A stretch of DNA of 64,000 nucleotides from Methylobacterium planeticum (GCF_008806345.1 NZ_VZZJ01000005.1:62001-126000), one strand, 5' to 3'; positions 21,341 through 31,166 are shown, counted from the first letter of the stretch. Made by a program: numbers and translations. The notes: generated by a model not told the origin, from the sequence alone.

Positions 21341-23404
21341 ATGGGCATGAAGTCGGGTGGTTTCGTCGCGTCTCTCCGTGGGCGCATTCTGGCGGTCGCG
21401 CTCGCACCCTGCCTCGCCTTCGCGGCGGTCGCGGGTCTCGCGGTCTCCGACCGGATGGTGCAACGGTCGGACATGGCCGAGGTCCAGGGCCTCGTCGGCC
21501 TCGCCTCGCAGGTGAGCGCGTTCGTGCAAGAGGCCCAGCGGGAACGCGGCGCCGCCAGCCTGTTCCTCGGCTCGAAGGGCACGCAGTTCCGGGCGGAGCT
21601 CGACGCCCAGCGCGCTCGGACGGACGCCGCGCGCGGGCAGCTCGCGGGCGCGGTCTCGGAGGAGGCCGTGGCCAGCTTCGGGCCGGCCTTCGCGCGCCAG
21701 GCCGCCCTGTTCCGGGACGGGCTCGCCCGGGTCGAGACCCATCGCAAGGCGATCGACGCGCTTCAGCCGACGCCGCCCCAGAACATGGCGTTCTACACGG
21801 GCCTGATCAGCCAGGGCCTCGGCATCGTGCAGGAGATGGCGAAGGTCGCCCGCCACGTGGGGGTCGCCAACCGGATGGCGACCTACGGGGCCTTCCTGTC
21901 CCTGAAGGAATTCGCCGGCCAGGAGCGCGCGGCCGCCTCCGCGGCCTTCGCGATGGGCAGCCTCGACCTCGCTGGGCTCGAGCGCCTGACGACCCTCTCG
22001 GCCAATCAGGCCACCTACGAGAGCCTGTTCCGCCTGCGGGCCGACCCGGCGCAGGTCGGCGCCTTCGAGGCGAGCGAGGCGGCCGAGGCGGCGCGGGAGG
22101 TCGTGCGGCTGCGCAGGCTCGCCCTCGGGACCGTCCCGGGCGAGGCCCTGGCCTTCCGCGACAGCCCCCTCTGGTTCAGGCTCGCCACCCAGCGCATCGA
22201 CGGCCTCAAGGGCGTCGAGGATCGGCTCACCGGCGACCTGATGCAGGCCGCCGGTGAGATCCGCGCCGCGGCCGACCGCAGCCTCGCCCTGTGGGCCGGG
22301 GCCGGCCTTGCCATCTTCCTGCTCTCGGGCGGCCTCGCCTTCGCGCTCGGCACCGCCATCGCCCGTCCGCTCATCCGGATGTCGCGCGCGCTCACGGCGA
22401 TCGGCCGGGGCGAGAGCGCGGTCGATATCCCGCAGGGCGGCCCCCGCGAGGTGCGGGCCATCGCCGCCGCCGCCATCGATTTCCGCGACAGCGTGAGCGA
22501 GCGCCGCCGCATCCGCCTGGAGCAGGAACAGATGGCCGAGCAGAGCGCCGCGGCCCAGCGTGCGGCGGCCCTCGGCCTCGCGGACAGCTTCGAGGCCCGG
22601 GTCGGCTGCATCGTCGAGGCAGTCTCGAGCGCGGCGGCCCAGCTGGAAGCCGCGGCCAGCGGGATGGCCCGCGCGGCGGGCGACACGGCCTCGCTCAGCC
22701 AGCAGGTCGCCCTCGCCTCCCACGAGGCGGCCCTGTCGGCCGACACGGTCGCGGCCGCCACCGAGGAGCTCTCCGCCTCTGTGCGGGAGATCGGAACCCA
22801 GGTCACCGCCTCCGCCGACCTCGCCGCTGCGGCCGAGCGGGACGCCGAGGGGATGGCCGGCGAGGTCAACCGCCTCGCCGCCGCCGCGGGCAGCATCGGC
22901 CAGATCGTCGGCCTGATCTCGCACATCGCCGGACAGACGAACCTGCTGGCACTCAACGCCACCATCGAGGCCGCCCGCGCCGGCGAGGCGGGCCGCGGCT
23001 TCGCCGTGGTGGCGAGCGAGGTGAAGAACCTCGCGGGCCAGACCGCGCGCGCCACCGACGAGATCGCCGCGAAGGTGGCCGAGATCACGGCCTCGACGCA
23101 GACCTCGGTCGCCGCCATCGACGGCATCACGGGGGTGATCCAGCGGCTCGCGCGGATCGGCGGCGACATCGCGGCGGCGGTGGAGGAGCAGGGTGCCGCG
23201 ACCGGCGAGATCGCCCGGACCACCGCCCAGACCTCGGAGGGGACCCGGGCCGTCTCGGGCCATATCGCGGGCGTCAGCGAGGCCGCCGGCACCGCGAGCG
23301 CCGGCTCGGCGCAGATCCTCTGCGCCGCCACAGACCTGTCGGCGCAGGCGCGCGACCTGCGCGGCGAGGTGAGCCGGTTCCTGGCGACCGTCCGGGCCGC
23401 CTGA
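21341..23404 (+). CDS. Methyl-accepting chemotaxis protein with NIT sensor domain
   Basis: A 687-residue transmembrane chemoreceptor. A first membrane helix (~15-36) is followed by a periplasmic nitrate/nitrite-sensing (NIT) domain (~50-290, with [20 protein letters not shown]). A second helix (~308-330), a HAMP domain (~330-385) and a cytoplasmic signalling domain follow. The CheA/CheW-binding tip ([18 protein letters not shown], then [12 protein letters not shown]) is intact. It should bind a small ligand through the NIT domain and pass the signal to CheA. The start is uncertain between 21341 and 21347 because the ribosome site is weak (GAAGAT). No other che genes are near. Confidence 0.92.
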   Translation: MGMKSGGFVASLRGRILAVALAPCLAFAAVAGLAVSDRMVQRSDMAEVQGLVGLASQVSAFVQEAQRERGAASLFLGSKGTQFRAELDAQRARTDAARGQLAGAVSEEAVASFGPAFARQAALFRDGLARVETHRKAIDALQPTPPQNMAFYTGLISQGLGIVQEMAKVARHVGVANRMATYGAFLSLKEFAGQERAAASAAFAMGSLDLAGLERLTTLSANQATYESLFRLRADPAQVGAFEASEAAEAAREVVRLRRLALGTVPGEALAFRDSPLWFRLATQRIDGLKGVEDRLTGDLMQAAGEIRAAADRSLALWAGAGLAIFLLSGGLAFALGTAIARPLIRMSRALTAIGRGESAVDIPQGGPREVRAIAAAAIDFRDSVSERRRIRLEQEQMAEQSAAAQRAAALGLADSFEARVGCIVEAVSSAAAQLEAAASGMARAAGDTASLSQQVALASHEAALSADTVAAATEELSASVREIGTQVTASADLAAAAERDAEGMAGEVNRLAAAAGSIGQIVGLISHIAGQTNLLALNATIEAARAGEAGRGFAVVASEVKNLAGQTARATDEIAAKVAEITASTQTSVAAIDGITGVIQRLARIGGDIAAAVEEQGAATGEIARTTAQTSEGTRAVSGHIAGVSEAAGTASAGSAQILCAATDLSAQARDLRGEVSRFLATVRAA

Positions 23405-23438
23405 GGGCGCCCCGGCCCGACAGCCCGGCATTCCCGAA

Positions 23439-23460
23439 GCCGGCCGGCCCGACGGCCGGC
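23439..23460 (+). terminator. Hairpin between convergent chemoreceptor and histidine kinase genes
   Basis: GCCGGCC / GGCCGGC with an 8-nt loop, 35 bp after the chemoreceptor stop and 50 bp before the stop of the convergent kinase. There is no T-tract; position is the main support. Confidence 0.4.
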
Positions 23461-23509
23461 GCGGAGCTCCCGCCCCCGCTCGATGCGGCGGGGCGCGGGT
23501 CGGGGCCGC

Positions 23510-26308
23510 TCAATCCGCGGCCTGGAATCCCGCGAGAGGCGCCTCGACCCGGCAGACCACGCCGCCGGGCTCGTAGAGCAGCGCCACCGCGCCGCCGATG
23601 GCGCCCGCGAGGCCCCGCTCGATCAGGCGCGAGCCGAAGCCCCGCCGGGCCGGCGGCAGGACGGCGGGACCGCCGTGCTCGGTCCAGGCCATGCGCAGGG
23701 TCGGCTCGCCGCCCCCGCCGGCGATCTGCCAATCCACCACGACGCGGCCTTCCGGAACCGAGAGCGCCCCGTACTTCACCGCGTTGGTGGCGAGCTCGTG
23801 CATCATCAGGCTGAGCGAGAGCGCCGCCTTGGGGCCGATCTCGATCGTGGGTCCGCCGATGGCGAAGCGTCCGGGCTGGCGGTCGTCGTGAATCGAGAGG
23901 GCGCCGGTGATCACCGCGTTGATGTCCGCACTCTCCCGCTCGCCCGTGAGCAGGATGTCGTGCGCCTTGCCGAGGGCGATCAGGCGGGCGGCCAGGGATT
24001 CCTTGGCGGTCTCGAAATCGGGGGCGTTGCGGAGCGTCTGCGAGGCGATGGCCTGGACCATCGCGAGGGTGTTCTTGAGCCGGTGGCTGAGCTCGCGGTT
24101 GAGGAGGCGCTGCTGGTCCTCCGCCTGGAACCGCCCGAGGGCGTCCCAGGCCCGCTCGGCCACCTCGCGGGCGAAGGCGACCTCCCCGGGCGGCCAGGCG
24201 CGCCACTCGGAGGCGTGGGCGAAGAGGATCCCGACGAGCTTACCCCGCTGGATCAGCGGAACCTCGATCAGGGCGCGCACGCGGAGATCGGCGTAGCCGG
24301 CCGCATCCGCCGCGAACCGCGGATCCGCCGTGATGTCGGGCAACGCCAGGGTCTCGCCCCGCCGCAACCATCGGGCGGTCGCCGGGAAGTCGGACAGGGG
24401 GCGGGGCACGGCGGGCCCCTCGGCCGCGGACGGCGGCCAGATGCCCTCCGGGGTGAATAGGCCGGCCGCCGCATCCACGGAGCGGTAGCCCGCGCGCGTC
24501 GCCCGCAGGGTCCGCCCGAGGATCGCGCCCGCGGCGCTCAGCATGGCGCCGCGGTCGGGCGCGTCCCGCAGGGCGTCGCCCAGCTCGATCAGGGCGCGCT
24601 GACGCTCCTCGGCCAGCCGTTCCTGCGTGATGTCCTCGATCATCGCCGTCGTCTGGATCGCGTCGCCGAGTACCTGCGAGACGAGGTTGACCCGCCCCCA
24701 GATCAAGCGCCCGTCCGCCCGCCGGTAGCGCTTCTCCAGCGTCTCCTGCATGATCTCGCCGTTGGCGAGGCGCCGGTGCAGCGCATCGCGCGCCTCCGCA
24801 TCCTCCTCCGGCGTCCACTTCGCCACCGACTGCCCGAGGATGTCCTCCGCCGGCGCCCCCCAGATCTCGCAGAGCTTGGCGTTGACCCGGAGCGCTTTGA
24901 GGCTGCGCGGGTCGAGCTGGACGATGCCGAGATTCGCGCCCTCGAAGACGGCCCGGAACTGCGCCCCTGCCTGGTTGCGCTCGGTGACGTCGAGGAGCGC
25001 GCCGATCATGCGCAGGGGCGTACCGGCCCCGTCGCGCACCATGTAGCCGCGGTCGAGCACCTCCGCGAAGCTCCCGTCCGCCCGCGCGAAGCGGTACTCG
25101 TGGCGCCACTCGCTCGCCCGGCCCTCGACCACCCGGCGGATGTCGTCGTCCACCTGCGCCCGGTCGTCGGGATGGACGCGGGCGATCCACCACGCCCCCG
25201 TCGGCTCGACCTGCTCGGGCCGCCAGCCATAGGCGGCCTGAAGCGCCTCGTTCCAGACCATCGTGCCGGTGCTGAGATCCCAATCCCAGATCGCGTCGTT
25301 CGTCGCCCGGGTGACGAGGCGGTAGCGGTCCTGGATCGCCCGCAGGGCCAGGTCGGATTCCTTGCGGCCGGTGAGGTCGCGCAGGGTGCAGACGAGGCGG
25401 GCGGCGCGCCCGCCCGCCACCACGCGGCGCCCGCGCGCGCTTAGCCAGCGCCGCGCGCCGTCGGGGGACTGGATCCGGAACTCGCTCGCGAACGAACCGG
25501 CGCCCTGCGGGTCGACGCAGGCCTCGATCTCGGCGAGGACGCGGGCGCGATCCTCCGGGTGGAGGCGCGGCAGGAAGCTGTCCGCGAAGCTCACGGGCTC
25601 GTCGGGACCGGCGCCGAACAGGGCGCGGGTGCGCCCGTCCCACTCGAGCCTGTCCGCCACGAGGTCGTAGTCGAACACGCCGAGATCCGTCGCCTCGATG
25701 GCGAGGCGCATCAGGAGCGCGGTCTCGCCGAGGCGGACCGCGCTGGCGTCCCGGACCTCCTGCGCCTCCTGCCGCTGCACGATGTCCGCATCGCGCCGGA
25801 ACACCGTGCGGCGCAGTTCCATCAGCGCCATGATCTGACGGGCGAGGGCGGCGAGGCCCGCCGCCTGCCCCGGGGGCAGGCCCTCCGGGCGCGGGGCCAC
25901 GTCGAGGACGCACAGGGTCCCGAGGCCGACGCCGTCGGGCGTGTCGAGGCGGACGCCCGCGTAGAAGCGCAGGCCCTCGGGACCCGTGACGAGGGGGTTG
26001 TCGCGGGTGCGCGGATCGGCCGTCAGGTCGGCAATGACGAGGAGGCCGGGTGCCGCGAGGGCGTGGGCGCAGATCGAGCAGGCGAGCCCGGTCTCGGCGG
26101 CGGCGAATCCGACCCTGGCCTTGAACCATTGCCGGTCCGCGGCGACGAAGCTCACCAGGGCGACCGGCGCCGCGCAGAGCTCGCTCGCGACCAGCACCAC
26201 GTCGTCGAAGCCCACCTCCGGCGCCGTGTCCAGAATGCCGTAGCTGGCCAGGACGGAGACTCGCTCGCCCGTGGCATCCGTCTCTGCGCTGGCCGTGGGT
26301 TCGGTCAT
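23510..26308 (-). CDS. GAF-PAS-PAS-PAS-GAF sensor histidine kinase, HWE family
   Basis: A 932-residue cytoplasmic sensor kinase with no membrane helix. Order: GAF (~15-165, with C-S-I-C in ETGLACSICAHAL), PAS (~205-320), PAS (~330-450, WNEALQAAYGWRPEQV), PAS (~455-575), second GAF (~585-735) and an HWE-type kinase core. The phospho-acceptor is in RELSHRLKNTLAMVQAIA near residue 742; the N-box is MMHELATNAVKYGALS, and the WxE element reads MAWTEHGGP. HWE kinases are typical of alphaproteobacteria and often feed the general stress response or light sensing. No cysteine suggests a LOV flavin site, so the ligand is unknown. No response regulator gene is adjacent. Confidence 0.9.
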   Translation of the reverse strand: MTEPTASAETDATGERVSVLASYGILDTAPEVGFDDVVLVASELCAAPVALVSFVAADRQWFKARVGFAAAETGLACSICAHALAAPGLLVIADLTADPRTRDNPLVTGPEGLRFYAGVRLDTPDGVGLGTLCVLDVAPRPEGLPPGQAAGLAALARQIMALMELRRTVFRRDADIVQRQEAQEVRDASAVRLGETALLMRLAIEATDLGVFDYDLVADRLEWDGRTRALFGAGPDEPVSFADSFLPRLHPEDRARVLAEIEACVDPQGAGSFASEFRIQSPDGARRWLSARGRRVVAGGRAARLVCTLRDLTGRKESDLALRAIQDRYRLVTRATNDAIWDWDLSTGTMVWNEALQAAYGWRPEQVEPTGAWWIARVHPDDRAQVDDDIRRVVEGRASEWRHEYRFARADGSFAEVLDRGYMVRDGAGTPLRMIGALLDVTERNQAGAQFRAVFEGANLGIVQLDPRSLKALRVNAKLCEIWGAPAEDILGQSVAKWTPEEDAEARDALHRRLANGEIMQETLEKRYRRADGRLIWGRVNLVSQVLGDAIQTTAMIEDITQERLAEERQRALIELGDALRDAPDRGAMLSAAGAILGRTLRATRAGYRSVDAAAGLFTPEGIWPPSAAEGPAVPRPLSDFPATARWLRRGETLALPDITADPRFAADAAGYADLRVRALIEVPLIQRGKLVGILFAHASEWRAWPPGEVAFAREVAERAWDALGRFQAEDQQRLLNRELSHRLKNTLAMVQAIASQTLRNAPDFETAKESLAARLIALGKAHDILLTGERESADINAVITGALSIHDDRQPGRFAIGGPTIEIGPKAALSLSLMMHELATNAVKYGALSVPEGRVVVDWQIAGGGGEPTLRMAWTEHGGPAVLPPARRGFGSRLIERGLAGAIGGAVALLYEPGGVVCRVEAPLAGFQAAD

Positions 26309-26534
26309 CGTCTCGGGCGGCGGCGTTTCTCGGAAGGCGAGCGCGGTGAACCGGCGGCCCGCCCGTTCAGCTGCGCGACCCGCGTCGGCTCCGCGCGGCG
26401 GGCGCGGCGCGGCCAGGACGGAGGGCCGCAGGGCTTGGGACGGCGCCTGTCGGACGGCACGATTGCATTGTGCACGATTTGGCTCGTGTCGCCAGCGGCA
26501 TCACGGCGATCCGGACAGGGCATCGCCGCGCCCC

Positions 26535-27353
26535 TCACCGGCTGGCGCGCTCGACCACGGCCGCGGGGTCGAGCCTGCGGGCTTCGCGCGCATCCTCGGG
26601 CGGCTGGAGCCGGAGGAGCTGTCCTTCGGGGCCGTAGACCGCGCCCAGCACCGTCTCGAAATGCCGCTTGACGTTGCCGTGGCACTCGCAGGCGACGCTC
26701 TCCATCTCGGTGCGGTTGAGGATGGTGATGCGCCCGCGCCCCACCTCGATCAGACCCTGCTGCTGCAGGATGCGCAGGATGCGGGTGAGATAGGTGCGCT
26801 GCACGCCGAGCATCGCGGCGAAGAGCTCGTGGGTCACGGGCAGGGTGTCCGAGCCGAGCCGGTCCTGCAGGGTCAGGAGCCAGCGCAGGCAGCGCTCCTC
26901 GATCGGGTGCAGGGCATTGCAGGCCACCGATTGCAGCACCTGCGCGAGGAGGCAGTCGGAGTACCGGGTGAACAGGTTCCGCAGGGTCGGCGAGCGGCGC
27001 TTGGCCTCCTGCAGGCGGGCCGCGTCCATCCGGATCACCGGGCCGCCGATCTGCACCATCGCGTGGGTCGAGGCGGGCAGGCAGCCGTTGCTGACGACGC
27101 CGCCGACCGCGCCCTCCCGCCCGATCGTGGCGGTCTCGGCGCTCCGCCCGTCCTGCATCGCGATCACCAGGGTGGCCACGGTCTGATCGCAGGGGAAGGA
27201 GATGAACGACACCTCGCTCCCGGCCGAGAACAGGGTGTCGCCCTTCTGGTAGGTGTGGCGCTCGAAATGCGGCGCCAGCAGCGCACGGTCGTCGTCGTGC
27301 AGCGCCTTCAGGAGAAGGTTGCCTTCGAAGTGGGATTCCGGCGCCGAGGACAT
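26535..27353 (-). CDS. Crp/Fnr family transcriptional regulator
   Basis: A 272-residue regulator. An N-terminal cyclic-nucleotide-binding-type beta domain (~15-130) is followed by a dimer helix and a C-terminal winged helix (~160-235, LPVTHELFAAMLGVQRTYLT). The cysteines in the N-terminal half are too few and wrongly placed for an Fnr iron-sulfur cluster, and the RxS phosphate-binding motif of cAMP receptors is not evident, so the effector is unknown. This subfamily is abundant in Methylobacterium and Bradyrhizobium. A palindrome about 60 bp upstream of the start could be its own operator. It lies between the HWE kinase and a lysozyme-like gene. Confidence 0.9.
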   Translation of the reverse strand: MSSAPESHFEGNLLLKALHDDDRALLAPHFERHTYQKGDTLFSAGSEVSFISFPCDQTVATLVIAMQDGRSAETATIGREGAVGGVVSNGCLPASTHAMVQIGGPVIRMDAARLQEAKRRSPTLRNLFTRYSDCLLAQVLQSVACNALHPIEERCLRWLLTLQDRLGSDTLPVTHELFAAMLGVQRTYLTRILRILQQQGLIEVGRGRITILNRTEMESVACECHGNVKRHFETVLGAVYGPEGQLLRLQPPEDAREARRLDPAAVVERASR

Positions 27354-27413
27354 GAGATCGCTGAGCTGAAGAGGGTATTGCCTCCTCCTAAAGCAGCGCT
27401 TCGGCGCCAGTCT

Positions 27414-27427
27414 GTCTACTTGTAGAC
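27414..27427. promoter_or_regulatory. Palindrome upstream of the Crp/Fnr gene, candidate operator
   Basis: GTCTAC-TT-GTAGAC is a perfect 6+2+6 palindrome located 61 bp upstream of the regulator's start codon, inside an A/T-richer 130-bp gap. Size and symmetry fit a dimeric regulator. It is not the canonical TGTGA-N6-TCACA or TTGAT-N4-ATCAA site. Confidence 0.4.
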
Positions 27428-27487
27428 ATATGCCTGAACAATTTTACGTTCTCGGCATGCGTAGGATCGCCCCGACGCGGATCGCGG

Positions 27488-28360
27488 TCACTTTCCGGTG
27501 CACAGCCCCTGTCCGGCCAGCCGCCGGTGATCGCGCGGATCGCAATCGGTGGAGAGGAAGGAGGCCCATTCGGAGGGCGAGCCGTAGAAGGCGTTGCGGT
27601 CCACGTCGCCGCGCACGCCGGGGACCCGTCCCGTCGAGGTGAACTGCCAGAGCATCCACTTGCGGTTGACGAAGCGCTGTTCCGGCTCGGCGGCGGTGGA
27701 GCGGACCCAGTGCGGGTAATCGGGCAGCTCGTCCTCGAGCACGTCCTTGTGGAAGGTGATGTCGGTGTAGATGATCGGGCGCTTGCCGGTGTAGCGCTCC
27801 ATCTCGGTCAGCATGGAGCGGATCATGCCGAGCGCCTGGGCCTTGGGCAGCCGCTTCGGGCAGGTCTGCGAGTGGCCGTTCCACTCCACGTCGAGGACCG
27901 GGGGGAGGGCACTCGGGTCGTTCGGAACGTTGCGCTTGAACCAGACCATCTGGTCCTCGGCCGAGCGGCACCAGAACACGAAATGGTAGGCGCCCCGCGG
28001 CACCCCGGCGCGGGCGGCCCCGTCCCAGTTCTCGCGGAAGCGCTCGTCGACATGGTCGCCGCCCTCGGTCGCCTTGATGAAGGCGAACTGGGTTCCGGCA
28101 CTGCGCACGGAGGCCCAGTCGATCGGCCCCTGCCACTTCGAGATGTCGATGCCCTGGACCGGGTGGCTCTTGGCCCGCGCCACGCCCGGATGGGGCTTGG
28201 CGTCACCCTTGGTCGGGTAGAAGTCGTTGTTCGAGGCGCAGGCCGCCAGGCTCGCCAGAAGGGCGGCCGAGACGGCCCGCTTCACCCAGGCGCGCCCGCG
28301 GCGCGGGCCGGCGGGCGGCAGGGCGGCAGATTTCAAGGGGAACCCGTTCCACAGCGACAT
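27488..28360 (-). CDS. Glycoside hydrolase family 25 (lysozyme-like) lipoprotein
   Basis: A 290-residue protein. The N-terminal basic and hydrophobic part ends in LLASLAAC, a lipobox that would place a lipidated Cys near residue 41. The GH25 barrel follows, with the catalytic-region motifs GIDISKWQGPIDW, FAFIKATEGGDHVD, YHFVFWC and VLDVEWNGHSQ, where the acidic pair D/E matches the family. GH25 enzymes cleave muramyl bonds in peptidoglycan. The start at ATG 28360 is a choice among several; an in-frame TTG lies 30 bp upstream. Its likely role is cell-wall remodelling at the outer membrane. It is divergent from the DUF488 gene. Confidence 0.88.
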   Translation of the reverse strand: MSLWNGFPLKSAALPPAGPRRGRAWVKRAVSAALLASLAACASNNDFYPTKGDAKPHPGVARAKSHPVQGIDISKWQGPIDWASVRSAGTQFAFIKATEGGDHVDERFRENWDGAARAGVPRGAYHFVFWCRSAEDQMVWFKRNVPNDPSALPPVLDVEWNGHSQTCPKRLPKAQALGMIRSMLTEMERYTGKRPIIYTDITFHKDVLEDELPDYPHWVRSTAAEPEQRFVNRKWMLWQFTSTGRVPGVRGDVDRNAFYGSPSEWASFLSTDCDPRDHRRLAGQGLCTGK

Positions 28361-28562
28361 CGATGCCAGGCCCACCGTCTCACGCGCCAATACCTTGGGT
28401 CATCGATGCCCCTTGCGCGGTTAACAGACCTTTGCGGTCAATGCGGCGGAATTCCGGAAGCCGTTGCGCGGGAGCGACATAGCGGGCGGGCATCCACACT
28501 CCCGGAGCGGCTGCCGCATGCTTAAGTTGCGGTCGTTCCTCGATTTTCGAAAGGCCGCGCCC

Positions 28563-29006
28563 GTGCGCAAGACCGTGTTTACCATCGGGTACGAAGGCCT
28601 CGACCAGGAGCGTCTGGTGGCGGCTCTGCGGAATGCGGGCGTGGGGCTCCTCGCCGATGTCCGGGCGGTAGCGAATTCGCGCAAGCGCGGCTTCTCGAAG
28701 GGCGCCCTCAAGGCCGGCCTCGAGGCGGCGGGCCTCGCCTACGCGCATAGCCGCGGCCTCGGCACCCCGAAGGCCGGGCGCGAGGCGGCCCGCGCCCACG
28801 ATGCCGGGCTGATGCGCCGGATCTACTGCGAGGAGGTGCTCGACACCGCCGATGGCGCCCTCGCCCTCGACGCCCTGGCGGAGATGGCCGCGGCCGCGCC
28901 GACCTGCCTGCTCTGCTTCGAGCGCGACCCGGAGCGCTGCCACAGGCGCGTCCTCGCCGAGCGGTTGGAAGCGCGCGGCTTCACCAGCGTCGACCTATTC
29001 GGCTGA
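28563..29006 (+). CDS. DUF488 family protein
   Basis: A 147-residue DUF488 protein: KTVFTIGYEGLDQERLVAAL at the N-terminus, LLADVRAVANSRKRGFSK and a conserved CLLCFERDPERCHRRVLAER end. Conserved Arg, Cys and His suggest an enzyme or nucleic-acid-related protein, but the function is unknown. GTG at 28563 is preferred (GAAAGG 8 bp upstream) over an ATG at 28518, because the codons between them (CTT AAG TTG CGG ... GAT TTT CGA) do not share the strong GC3 bias of the gene and family members begin near the VFTIGYEG strand. Confidence 0.85.
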   Translation: MRKTVFTIGYEGLDQERLVAALRNAGVGLLADVRAVANSRKRGFSKGALKAGLEAAGLAYAHSRGLGTPKAGREAARAHDAGLMRRIYCEEVLDTADGALALDALAEMAAAAPTCLLCFERDPERCHRRVLAERLEARGFTSVDLFG

Positions 29007-29017
29007 GGCACGCCGGG

Positions 29018-29485
29018 TCAGCTGCCGGGGAAGGCGAAGGGTGGACGCCAGGGGATCCCGCGCAGCCGCTCGCCGGCCTCCGCCCAGCGGGCCTTCAGCA
29101 TCCGGCGAAGCGGGCCGAGCCGCCGCCGGACCCCGGAGAGAGGCGCTTGAAGCCCGTGACGCTGCGTCCGGGCCTTGAGGGCGCGCGCCGGCGGTACCCG
29201 CGCCTCCGGGCCGCCGGCCGGCTGGACGGGGGCCGGGCGGTCGGGGGGCGCCACCGGCACGTAGATCGCCTCGAAGAAGGACAGGTCGAAGACCGGGGCG
29301 CCGGCCTCGTCCGTCACCGCGATCGCGGCGTTCAGCAGGCGCGGCTCGCCGCCGTGCTGGGCCACGAGGGCGCGGATAATCGTGCGCGCCACCGCGCGCG
29401 CCTCCTCGATTCCCGCGACGCATTGCCCCGTGCGCTCGGGCAGGTAGGCGTCGTCGAGGCGGATGTTGAAGAAGACGCGGGCCAT
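29018..29485 (-). CDS. DUF6894-type small protein with basic C-terminal tail
   Basis: A 155-residue protein. The first ~75 residues (MARVFFNIRLDDAYLPERTG, then EEARAVARTIIRALV and VTDEAGAPVFDLSF) match the short alphaproteobacterial DUF6894 family, normally about 70-100 residues and of unknown function. The rest is a Pro/Arg-rich tail with no recognisable domain. No signal peptide or membrane helix is seen. It belongs to a run of very small genes between 29 and 32 kb. Confidence 0.7.
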   Translation of the reverse strand: MARVFFNIRLDDAYLPERTGQCVAGIEEARAVARTIIRALVAQHGGEPRLLNAAIAVTDEAGAPVFDLSFFEAIYVPVAPPDRPAPVQPAGGPEARVPPARALKARTQRHGLQAPLSGVRRRLGPLRRMLKARWAEAGERLRGIPWRPPFAFPGS

Positions 29486-29520
29486 GCGGGGCTCTCCCTG
29501 TTCATCCGAGCGCGGCCCGA

Positions 29521-29733
29521 TCAGGCCGCCTCGGCCCCATCGACCGGCTCGGCCTGGGCGGCGGCAGGCTTCGGGCAGAACGCGTCGGCGAGGAGGTTCA
29601 GGCGCTGGGCCATGTCCCGCACCTCGTTGAGTGCGATGGACTTCTGGCCCTCCTTCACCGCCCGCGTGATGTCGCTGATCTGCGTCGTGGCGATGCGCTT
29701 CAGCTCAACGGCGAGCTGGTCCTTGGTCATCAT
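29521..29733 (-). CDS. Small hypothetical protein
   Basis: A 70-residue protein beginning MMTKDQLAVELKRIATTQIS and continuing with a helical region (ALNEVRDMAQRLNLLADAF), then an Ala/Pro/Glu-rich end. I do not recognise the family. Amphipathic helices and codon bias like the surrounding genes support it as real. It ends 35 bp upstream of the DUF6894 gene on the same strand and is probably co-transcribed with it. Confidence 0.6.
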   Translation of the reverse strand: MMTKDQLAVELKRIATTQISDITRAVKEGQKSIALNEVRDMAQRLNLLADAFCPKPAAAQAEPVDGAEAA

Positions 29734-29884
29734 GAGCGGGTCCCGAGCTGGTCTTGAGGAGGGAGAATGGCCCGGCGCCCCTTACCAGCGGGTTTCGGCG
29801 CGGGGGCCCGGCCCATGAGCCGGAGCGCCGGCGGCGGTGAACCGATCGGGGTGCGCGCCCGTTGGGTTCCTTTGAGGTGCCGGC

Positions 29885-30073
29885 ATGAAGGGTACACCGC
29901 AAAGCCTCTGGCTCTCCGCCGCGAACCGGGCCACGGGCTGGTGGATGGGGACGGCGACCGCCATGATGCGGCGCCAGCAGCGCGCGGCGCTCGCCGAGAT
30001 GACCAAGGCCGCAACCGGCGTGAAACCGAAGCGGGCGAGGAAGCCGCGCAGGCGCCCCGCGACACGCCCCTGA
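29885..30073 (+). CDS. Small basic hypothetical protein
   Basis: A 62-residue protein with a short hydrophobic/aromatic N-terminal half (MKGTPQSLWLSAANRATGWW) and a very basic end (KPKRARKPRRRPATRP). I do not recognise a named family; the N-terminal half resembles short phasin-like or poly-beta-hydroxybutyrate-associated peptides only in general character. AGGTGCCGGC precedes the ATG. The gene is short, but codon bias and the start site make it plausible. Confidence 0.45.
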   Translation: MKGTPQSLWLSAANRATGWWMGTATAMMRRQQRAALAEMTKAATGVKPKRARKPRRRPATRP

Positions 30074-30209
30074 GGCAAGCCGTCCCGGGCCGCGCGGATC
30101 CACGCCGAGACGACCTCGGGCGCGTAGCGCGCCTTGTCGCAGGAGGAACATCGGCCGGGCCGAGCTACTCCTGCGGGCTTGATCGGCTCGACCGGTCCCG
30201 CCGCGATCC

Positions 30210-30674
30210 TCAGCCGAACAGCAGCATCGCCCCGGGCACGCCGACGAGCCCGCCGACGACGCTCGCCGCGAGCCAGGTTTCGAGGCGCCGCGCGGCCATG
30301 GCGCGCAGCCGCCGGGCCGCCAGCCCGGCCCGGACATGGCGGCCGTTGATGCAGGAGCAGAGGAGCCGGTGCGCCTGTCCCTCCCGCAGGTCGAAGAAGC
30401 TGCGGGCGTCGCCGTAGGTGTCGCCGGCCAGGCCGCTGGCGCGCAGCAGCGGGTCCGCGTAGGCGAACGCGATGGCCGAGCCCTCGACGCGCAGGGCCCG
30501 GCGCTGGGCCCGCGGCAGGAGGTCGACCTCCGGGAGGGCCGGGAAGGTGCGGTCCGGCTCCCGCTCCAGCAGCGCGGCCCAGTGTTCGAGCCGGGCGCGC
30601 CGGGTGGCGAGGAGCGCCGGCCGCGGCGTGACGTCGGCCACCCCCTGCATCTGCTCCACAGACTTGTGTTCCAT
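30210..30674 (-). CDS. Hypothetical protein with C-terminal membrane segment
   Basis: A 154-residue protein. The start MEHKSVEQMQGVADV at 30674 is fixed by a strong ribosome site (GGGAGGT five bases upstream). The N-terminal two thirds are soluble, with Arg-rich helices and a LLCSCINGRHVRAGLAARRL stretch. The last ~25 residues (TWLAASVVGGLVGVPGAMLLF) form one hydrophobic helix, so it may be tail-anchored. I do not recognise the family. It is divergent from the small gene at 30954. Confidence 0.65.
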   Translation of the reverse strand: MEHKSVEQMQGVADVTPRPALLATRRARLEHWAALLEREPDRTFPALPEVDLLPRAQRRALRVEGSAIAFAYADPLLRASGLAGDTYGDARSFFDLREGQAHRLLCSCINGRHVRAGLAARRLRAMAARRLETWLAASVVGGLVGVPGAMLLFG

Positions 30675-30953
30675 GACGAACCTCCCGCTGAGCCGAACCG
30701 AGCGCATGGAATGATGCCTCGGGGGCGCAGCCTCGATCCGGCCGTGGGCCACTGCCTTCACTTTGTTTAAGCCCGGACACGGAAGCCGGGTGCAGGCCGG
30801 TGCGGCTGTCAGCCCGCGCGAGCCTGACTGGATCGGAAGCGAAGCTCGGGCGTTACCTCTTTTCGGGTCGCGAGGCCCGGTGCGCCGTCGCGTCGGATCC
30901 GCCGCACGACGCTGTCGACGACCCTGCCCGCCACCTCGCCAGGAGTGCCCGCG

Positions 30954-31166
30954 ATGTTCGACCTCACCAGCCTGATGGAGGAGTTGAAGCGGAACGACGC
31001 GGCCATGGCCGCCATGACGGTGCTGGAGGCCGCCCTCGGCCGGCGCACGCCCGAGGAGCAGGGCGCGTTCTGGCACGCCGTCGGCCTCTACTACGTCTCG
31101 CGCAAGCACCCGGGCGAGACGGGAACCGTCGCTCCGGACTCGGCGGCGCTCGCCGAAGGGGCGTAG
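30954..31166 (+). CDS. Small hypothetical protein
   Basis: A 70-residue protein beginning [20 protein letters not shown] and predicted largely helical. AGGAG at 30941-30945, eight bases before the ATG, supports this start over a GTG nine bases upstream. No family is recognised. It lies 74 bp before dodecin on the same strand, so the two may be co-expressed. Confidence 0.6.
   Translation: MFDLTSLMEELKRNDAAMAAMTVLEAALGRRTPEEQGAFWHAVGLYYVSRKHPGETGTVAPDSAALAEGA

Noticed and set aside
21305-23431. A 708-codon open frame antisense to the chemoreceptor
   Set aside because: Shadow frame of low complexity; the chemoreceptor has full domain structure.
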